Shown here: positions 7,206-11,289 of the stretch, piece after piece
Numbering within the stretch: the first letter of the stretch is position 1
Layout: each line of letters begins with the position of its first letter
NCBI GenBank assembly: GCA_937920575.1
Contig: CAKZSF010000059.1
Span: forward strand, 1-11,289
Direction of reading: 5' to 3'
Origin: an uncultured Sphingomonadaceae bacterium
Lineage (GTDB): Bacteria > Pseudomonadota > Alphaproteobacteria > Sphingomonadales > Sphingomonadaceae
Length of the DNA stretch: 11,289 nucleotides
Notes under the pieces: generated by a model
Databases searched by the model: none
Told to the model about the DNA's origin: nothing
The model's input: the letters and a program-made list of their open reading frames with translations, nothing else
Made by a program: the position numbers and the translations under genes

Positions 7206-7465
7206 AGCAATTCCTTTTGATTGCTGGTTGGTGCCTCGTCCCACCTGCTTTAGATCAACGGGACGCATCATTTGAGCGTGCGTTCCTCGTGATCACGTAA
7301 CTTCATTGCCCTTTGTTATTGCACTGCACAAGAAAAATTCGCCCATCAAATTCTTTGTCCGCAAAAACTGTTGCTTTTTCGCATCATTGAAACACAACAA
7401 GGGCGCCACCCGATACGCGAATTCCCTTGTGAAACCGGCCGCGATTCCCGATATGCGCGTGCTCC
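7206..7465. promoter_or_regulatory. Divergent control region between torF-like gene and phosphatase-ugd unit
   Basis: 260 bp, the largest gene-free stretch here. It should hold the promoters of both divergent units. Positions about 7315-7395 are clearly more AT-rich than the surroundings. A perfect 10 bp palindrome, CGTGATCACG, sits at 7288-7297, 83 bp from the porin start, and is a possible operator half. I could not pair convincing -35 and -10 boxes on either strand, and I see no small gene with a ribosome site. Confidence 0.45.
7212..7216 (-). promoter_or_regulatory. Ribosome binding site deciding the TorF-like start
   Basis: AAGGA on the minus strand, six bases before the ATG at 7205. 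It supports this start over the longer open frame beginning at 7271. Confidence 0.7.
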
Positions 7466-8266
7466 ATGCGAAAGCTTTTTAGTTCCTTATTCGGTTCCGG
7501 CGCTGATCGGCCGACTCACACGCTGCCAGAGGGTGAGCGAGTCTATGCCGTGGGCGACATTCATGGCCGCGCCGACCTGTTTCGGGCGTTGATTGATGCA
7601 ATCGATTTGGATGATCAGACGCGCGGACGCGCCCGAACGACAGTCATTCTGTTGGGCGATCTCGTCGATCGCGGGCCTGACAGCGCGCAAGTCATCCGGC
7701 TTGCACGCGAATGGCAGAACCGTCGCGACGTCCGCATATTGGCGGGCAATCATGAGGAAATGTTCCTCCTTTCCTTCGACAAGGTAGAGGTGCTGCGCAG
7801 CTTCCTACGTTGGGGCGGTAAGGAAACTCTGCTCAGCTACGGCTATGACGAAGACGCGCTGCTACAAGACGAGTACGAGCGGGTTCAAGAGCAGATGGCC
7901 GAGCTCGTCCCACAGGCCGATCGCGAGTTTGTCGCATCGTTTGAAGATCAAATCCGCATGGGCGACTATCTGTTCGTTCACGCAGGGGTTGACCCCTTCG
8001 CGCCGCTGGATGAGCAAAAACGCAATGATCTGTTATGGATACGTGAACCGTTTCTGTCGCATAAGGGCAAGCTGGAGGCGCTGGTCGTTCACGGCCACAC
8101 GATATCCGATGGGCCGGAAGAACTCGGCCATCGCATCGGGATCGACACAGGTGCCTATCAGAGTGGTCAACTGACTGCCCTGATGCTGGAAGGCACGGAA
8201 AAACACTATCTCGTTACCGCTGAAAAAGGCGGTACAATCACCGTTGAAGGGGTGACAGAGGCATGA
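7466..8266 (+). CDS. PPP-type metallophosphoesterase (serine/threonine phosphatase-like)
   Basis: 266 aa soluble enzyme of the calcineurin-like family, using two metal ions to hydrolyse phosphoesters. The motif series is complete: GDIHGR (30-35), GDLVDRG (64-70), GNHEE (94-98), the metal-ligand His172 in VHAG, and HGHT (209-212). This layout matches bacterial PPP phosphatases such as PrpA/PrpB and the phage lambda phosphatase. Diadenosine tetraphosphatase (ApaH-like) activity cannot be excluded. An acidic, probably helical insert (about 128-162) lies between the GNHE and VHAG motifs. No signal peptide or membrane helix is seen. The ATG at 7466 gives a short basic/hydrophobic N-terminus before the domain; its ribosome site is weak. 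Its TGA overlaps the ugd ATG, so the two are almost certainly co-translated. The substrate is unknown. Confidence 0.88.
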   Translation: MRKLFSSLFGSGADRPTHTLPEGERVYAVGDIHGRADLFRALIDAIDLDDQTRGRARTTVILLGDLVDRGPDSAQVIRLAREWQNRRDVRILAGNHEEMFLLSFDKVEVLRSFLRWGGKETLLSYGYDEDALLQDEYERVQEQMAELVPQADREFVASFEDQIRMGDYLFVHAGVDPFAPLDEQKRNDLLWIREPFLSHKGKLEALVVHGHTISDGPEELGHRIGIDTGAYQSGQLTALMLEGTEKHYLVTAEKGGTITVEGVTEA

Positions 8267-9573
8267 AGATTGCAATGGTCGGATCAGGCTATGTTGGGCT
8301 CGTATCAGGGGCCTGCTTTGCCGACTTTGGACACGATGTGGTCTGTATCGACAAAGACCCGGCGAAGATCGCCAAGCTCGAAGACGGCATCATGCCGATT
8401 TACGAGCCAGGCTTGGACGCGCTGGTCGAAAGCAATGTGAAGGCGGGCCGCCTGTCTTTCTCCACTGACCTGCCCAGCGCCATCAAAGAAGCTGCTGCAA
8501 TCTTTATCGCGGTTGGTACTCCCAGCCGTCGCGGTGACGGCCATGCCGATTTGTCGTTCGTCTATGCGGTGGCTGAAGAAATTGGCGCAAGCCTTTCCAA
8601 CGACGCCGTGATCGTCACCAAATCAACCGTGCCGGTCGGCACTGGCGACGAAGTTGAGCGAATCTTGCAAGCTTCTGGCAACAGCAACAAATTCGCCGTC
8701 GTTTCGAACCCCGAATTCTTGCGCGAAGGCGCTGCGATTGGTGATTTCAAACGCCCTGATCGCATCGTTATCGGCGCAGAGGACGAGTTCGGCCGCGAAG
8801 TTATGAACGAAGTCTATCGTCCACTCTTCTTGAACGAGTCGCCGATCCTGTTCGTCAATCGCCGCTCGTCAGAGCTGATCAAATACGCCGCCAACGCGTT
8901 CCTTGCTACCAAGATCACCTTCATTAACGAAATGGCTGATTTGTGCGAGAAAGTTGGCGCGAATGTGCAAGACGTGTCGCGCGGCATTGGTATGGACAAC
9001 CGCATCGGTGCAAAATTCCTCAACGCTGGTCCGGGCTATGGTGGATCGTGCTTCCCCAAAGACACGCTCGCGCTGCTAAAAACTGCAGAGGATTATGACA
9101 GCCCCACACGCATCGTAGAAGCGGTTGTGAATGTGAATGACAGCCGCAAACGCGCGATGGGCCGCAAGGTGATCGACGCACTTGGCGGGCCCGACGCAGC
9201 GCGCGGCAAGAAAGTCGCCATGCTGGGCCTGACGTTCAAGCCCAACACGGACGATATGCGCGACAGCCCCGCAATTGCGATTGCGCTGGCCTTGCGCGAT
9301 GCGGGCGTGGACGTTGCCGCCTTCGATCCAGAAGGCATGGAGATCGCCCAGCCGCTGATGCCCGATGTGAATATGTGCGAAAGCGCTTACGAGGCCATTG
9401 AAGGCGCTGATGCGGTTGCGATTGTGACCGAATGGGACGCCTTCCGTGCGCTTGATCTGCGGCGCGTGAAGGAACTTGCCAAGGCACCTGTGCTGGTCGA
9501 TCTGCGCAACATCTACACGCCCGAGGATGTCCGCGCCGCTGGCTTCACCTACGAAAGCATTGGCCGCGCCTGA
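8263..9573 (+). CDS. ugd: UDP-glucose 6-dehydrogenase
   Basis: 436 aa cytosolic NAD-dependent enzyme that oxidises UDP-glucose in two steps to UDP-glucuronate, a precursor for acidic exopolysaccharides and modified lipid A or LPS. The N-terminal Rossmann fold begins with GSGYVG (7-12) and ends its second strand in Asp30. TVPVGT (122-127) and NPEFLREG (149-156) line the active site. Lys207 in SELIKYAANA starts the linking helix, and the catalytic Cys263 lies in GYGGSCFPKD. The C-terminal UDP-binding domain contains GLTFKPNTDD (about 323-332). Length and motif order are normal. The start overlaps the phosphatase stop by four bases (ATGA). The position corresponding to the phosphorylated Tyr71 of E. 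coli Ugd appears to be Ile74 here, so that control is not conserved. Confidence 0.96.
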   Translation: MKIAMVGSGYVGLVSGACFADFGHDVVCIDKDPAKIAKLEDGIMPIYEPGLDALVESNVKAGRLSFSTDLPSAIKEAAAIFIAVGTPSRRGDGHADLSFVYAVAEEIGASLSNDAVIVTKSTVPVGTGDEVERILQASGNSNKFAVVSNPEFLREGAAIGDFKRPDRIVIGAEDEFGREVMNEVYRPLFLNESPILFVNRRSSELIKYAANAFLATKITFINEMADLCEKVGANVQDVSRGIGMDNRIGAKFLNAGPGYGGSCFPKDTLALLKTAEDYDSPTRIVEAVVNVNDSRKRAMGRKVIDALGGPDAARGKKVAMLGLTFKPNTDDMRDSPAIAIALALRDAGVDVAAFDPEGMEIAQPLMPDVNMCESAYEAIEGADAVAIVTEWDAFRALDLRRVKELAKAPVLVDLRNIYTPEDVRAAGFTYESIGRA

Positions 9574-9692
9574 GGAGTTTCTGCCAGCTTTGACTGCAAA
9601 GCAGTTGCGAGCCGGAGCAAACCGCGACACATTGTAACGCACAAGCATTGCCGGTCGAATGACCGGTCATCACAGCTTGCGGGAGAGAGACA
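9574..9692 (+). promoter_or_regulatory. Gap between ugd and the glutamate-synthase-like gene
   Basis: 119 bp with two small inverted repeats: ACTGC/GCAGT around AAA at about 9593-9605, and CCGGTC/GACCGG around GAAT at 9651-9666. Neither is followed by a T run on the plus strand, so I do not call a terminator. The gap could carry a promoter for the downstream gene, but no clear boxes were found. Confidence 0.3.
9681..9685 (+). promoter_or_regulatory. Ribosome binding site of the glutamate-synthase-like gene
   Basis: GGGAG seven bases before the first of two adjacent ATG codons (9693 and 9696). Spacing slightly favours 9693. Confidence 0.55.
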
Positions 9693-11204
9693 ATGATGGC
9701 GGAGATGGCGCAACCAGCCTTGGACTTGGTCGATTGGCTATCAACACTGTTCGTGTTCTTGATCGGACTGGCCGGTTTGGCCCTGATCGTCCTCTATATA
9801 ATCGACCGGACTCAAACCACCGACGCTGTGCGCCACAATTACCCGGTGATTGGCCGCTTGCGCTATGTCTTCACTGAGCTGGGCGAGTTCTTCCGTCAGT
9901 ATTTCTTCGCGATGGACCGCGAGGAAATGCCGTTTAACCGCGCGCAACGCGACTGGATTGGCCGTGCATCCAAAGGCGAAGGCAACACGGTCGCCTTCGG
10001 CTCAACCAAAAACCTTGATCCGGTTGGCACGCCGATCTTTGTGAACTGCCCATGGCCCACGCTGGACACGGACGCAGTCAAAGCCCCGCCGCTTGTGATT
10101 GGCGAAGGTGCAGCCAAAACGCCCTACACCGCAGGCTCCTTCTTCAACGTATCGGCGATGAGTTATGGATCGCTGTCCAAACCCGCCATTCAGGCGCTGT
10201 CGCACGGCGCGGCGAAAGTCGGTTGTTGGCTCAACACGGGCGAAGGCGGTGTCTCGCCGTTTCACCTGGAGGGCGGCTGCGACGTTGTCTTCCAGATCGG
10301 AACCGCCAAATATGGCGTGCGCGACAAGGACGGCAATCTCAGCGACAAGAAGCTGCGCGATGTGGCCGCCCACGAAACCGTGCGCATGTTCGAGATCAAG
10401 CTCTCCCAAGGCGCGAAGCCGGGCAAAGGCGGCATCCTCCCGGCCGAGAAGGTCAATGAAGAGATCGCCGAAATTCGCGGGATTGAACCGCACACCGCCT
10501 CCATCTCCCCCAATCGCCATCCCGACATCGACAGCGCCGAGGACCTGCTCAAAATGATCGCGCATATTCGCGACGTCACGGGCAAGCCGGTTGGCATCAA
10601 GGCGGTGATTGGCGCCTATGGCTGGCTGGACGAGCTGTTCGCCCTGATCAATGAGCGCGGACAGGCCAGCGCACCGGATTTCATCACTGTGGATGGCGGC
10701 GATGGCGGCACAGGAGCGGCCCCGATGCCGCTGATCGACAATGTCGGGCTAACCCTGCGCGAGAGCTTGCCAATGGTGGTCGATCTGCGCGACAGACACG
10801 GGCTGAAGGATCGCATCCGCATTATCGCCAGCGGCAAGCTGGTGACACCGGGCGAAGTCGCTTGGGCGCTGTGCACCGGGGCGGACTTCATCAATTCTGC
10901 GCGCGGTTTCATGTTTGCGCTGGGCTGTATTCAGGCGATGCGCTGCAACAAGAACACCTGCCCCACCGGCATCACCACGCATGACGAGCGCCTGCAAAAG
11001 GGTCTCGATCCCGCTGACAAATCCGAACGCGTTGCGCATTTTGTCGAGAACATGCGCAATGAAGTGGGCGTGATCGCGCATAGCTGCGGCGTGCGCGAAC
11101 CGCGCGGTCTGCGCCGCTATCACGTGCGGATGGTCTGCGCCGACGGCAAGAGCCGCCCGATGGACGAGCTATACCCGGCGGTGGATACAAAAGCAGCGGC
11201 TTAG
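9693..11204 (+). CDS. FMN-binding glutamate-synthase-like protein, membrane-anchored
   Basis: 503 aa protein matching only the central FMN/TIM-barrel part of glutamate synthase large subunits, as in the Bacillus YerD-type family. A hydrophobic helix at about 17-37 should anchor it to the inner membrane. The barrel spans about 130-470 with MSYGSLSKPAI (156-166), TGEGGVSPFH (182-191), AKPGKGG (241-247), the FMN-phosphate site TVDGGDGGTGAAP (332-344) and ASGKL (379-383). The three Cys of the 3Fe-4S cluster are present: Cys412, Cys418 and Cys423 in the C-x5-C-x4-C pattern that ends in CPTG. The amidotransferase domain with its N-terminal catalytic Cys and the C-terminal GXGXG domain of GltB are absent, so it cannot draw ammonia from glutamine by itself. 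No gltD-like partner is next to it. The reaction it catalyses is therefore open; the fold call is strong. Confidence 0.9.
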   Translation: MMAEMAQPALDLVDWLSTLFVFLIGLAGLALIVLYIIDRTQTTDAVRHNYPVIGRLRYVFTELGEFFRQYFFAMDREEMPFNRAQRDWIGRASKGEGNTVAFGSTKNLDPVGTPIFVNCPWPTLDTDAVKAPPLVIGEGAAKTPYTAGSFFNVSAMSYGSLSKPAIQALSHGAAKVGCWLNTGEGGVSPFHLEGGCDVVFQIGTAKYGVRDKDGNLSDKKLRDVAAHETVRMFEIKLSQGAKPGKGGILPAEKVNEEIAEIRGIEPHTASISPNRHPDIDSAEDLLKMIAHIRDVTGKPVGIKAVIGAYGWLDELFALINERGQASAPDFITVDGGDGGTGAAPMPLIDNVGLTLRESLPMVVDLRDRHGLKDRIRIIASGKLVTPGEVAWALCTGADFINSARGFMFALGCIQAMRCNKNTCPTGITTHDERLQKGLDPADKSERVAHFVENMRNEVGVIAHSCGVREPRGLRRYHVRMVCADGKSRPMDELYPAVDTKAAA

Positions 11205-11214
11205 GCGCTCGCCC

Positions 11215-11289
11215 TTAGACACCAATCCAGTGACGGCGGTTCTCTGCCAGCGCGAATTTTGACAGGAACGATGCGATCACCAGACCGGC
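11215..11289 (-). CDS. C-terminal end of an unrecognised protein (partial)
   Basis: The last 24 codons and TAA of a minus-strand gene that continues beyond the window. The visible part begins with a hydrophobic stretch (AGLVIASFL) and ends in a polar, basic tail (AENRRHWIGV), as at the end of a membrane protein. It is convergent with the glutamate-synthase-like gene, 10 bp from its stop. Too little is present to name it. Support comes from the uninterrupted frame, codon use like the neighbours and the natural convergent arrangement. Confidence 0.45.
   Translation of the reverse strand, partial: AGLVIASFLSKFALAENRRHWIGV

Noticed and set aside
7206..7271. A 22-residue extension of the TorF-like protein from the ATG at 7271
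   Set aside because: It would put a polar stretch before the signal peptide, while the ATG at 7205 has AAGGA at ideal spacing.
9076..9648. A 190-codon minus-strand open frame opposite the 3' part of ugd
   Set aside because: It is antisense to the conserved UDP-binding domain of Ugd, without a ribosome site or domain of its own.

Overview
The window looks like chromosomal DNA of an alphaproteobacterium, most likely a sphingomonad (Erythrobacteraceae-like). Base composition is moderately GC-rich. The gene set points the same way: a TIGR02186-type protein coupled to a TauE/SafE permease, a TorF-family porin, a free-standing FMN-binding glutamate-synthase-like protein, and an Ala/Gly-rich C-terminal barrel of a style I associate with sphingomonad NfrA-like proteins. 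This placement rests on family recognition, not on a search. I see no tRNA, rRNA, CRISPR array, insertion sequence or prophage gene. All complete genes appear intact.

Layout. (1) Positions 18-1687, minus strand: a coupled pair made of a TauE/SafE permease followed by a TIGR02186-like membrane-anchored periplasmic protein. (2) Positions 1783 to about 4496, minus strand: a second coupled pair, an NfrB-like membrane glycosyltransferase followed by a protein with an inner-membrane anchor, a Pro-rich linker and an outer-membrane-barrel-like C-terminus. (3) Positions 4667-5866, plus strand: nhaA, divergent from the glycosyltransferase. (4) Positions 5896-6333, minus strand: a glyoxalase I-like protein, convergent with nhaA. 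(5) Positions 6459-7205, minus strand: a TorF-family porin with its own terminator. (6) Positions 7466-9573, plus strand: a PPP-type metallophosphoesterase overlapping UDP-glucose 6-dehydrogenase by four bases. (7) Positions 9693-11204, plus strand: the glutamate-synthase-like protein. (8) Positions 11215-11289, minus strand: the last 24 codons of an unrecognised gene that runs off the window.

How the genes may work together. Two loci concern surface polysaccharide. UDP-glucose dehydrogenase supplies UDP-glucuronate, and the glycosyltransferase/barrel pair resembles a reduced NfrB/NfrA system. In E. coli, NfrA/NfrB make a surface polysaccharide under cyclic-di-GMP control and serve phage N4 adsorption. 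Here the glycosyltransferase stops before the region where E. coli NfrB continues into its cyclic-di-GMP-binding module, and the partner has a Pro-rich linker instead of recognisable TPRs. That pair is the best candidate for something not well described. The rest is mostly housekeeping: cation/pH homeostasis, methylglyoxal detoxification, a porin and anion export.
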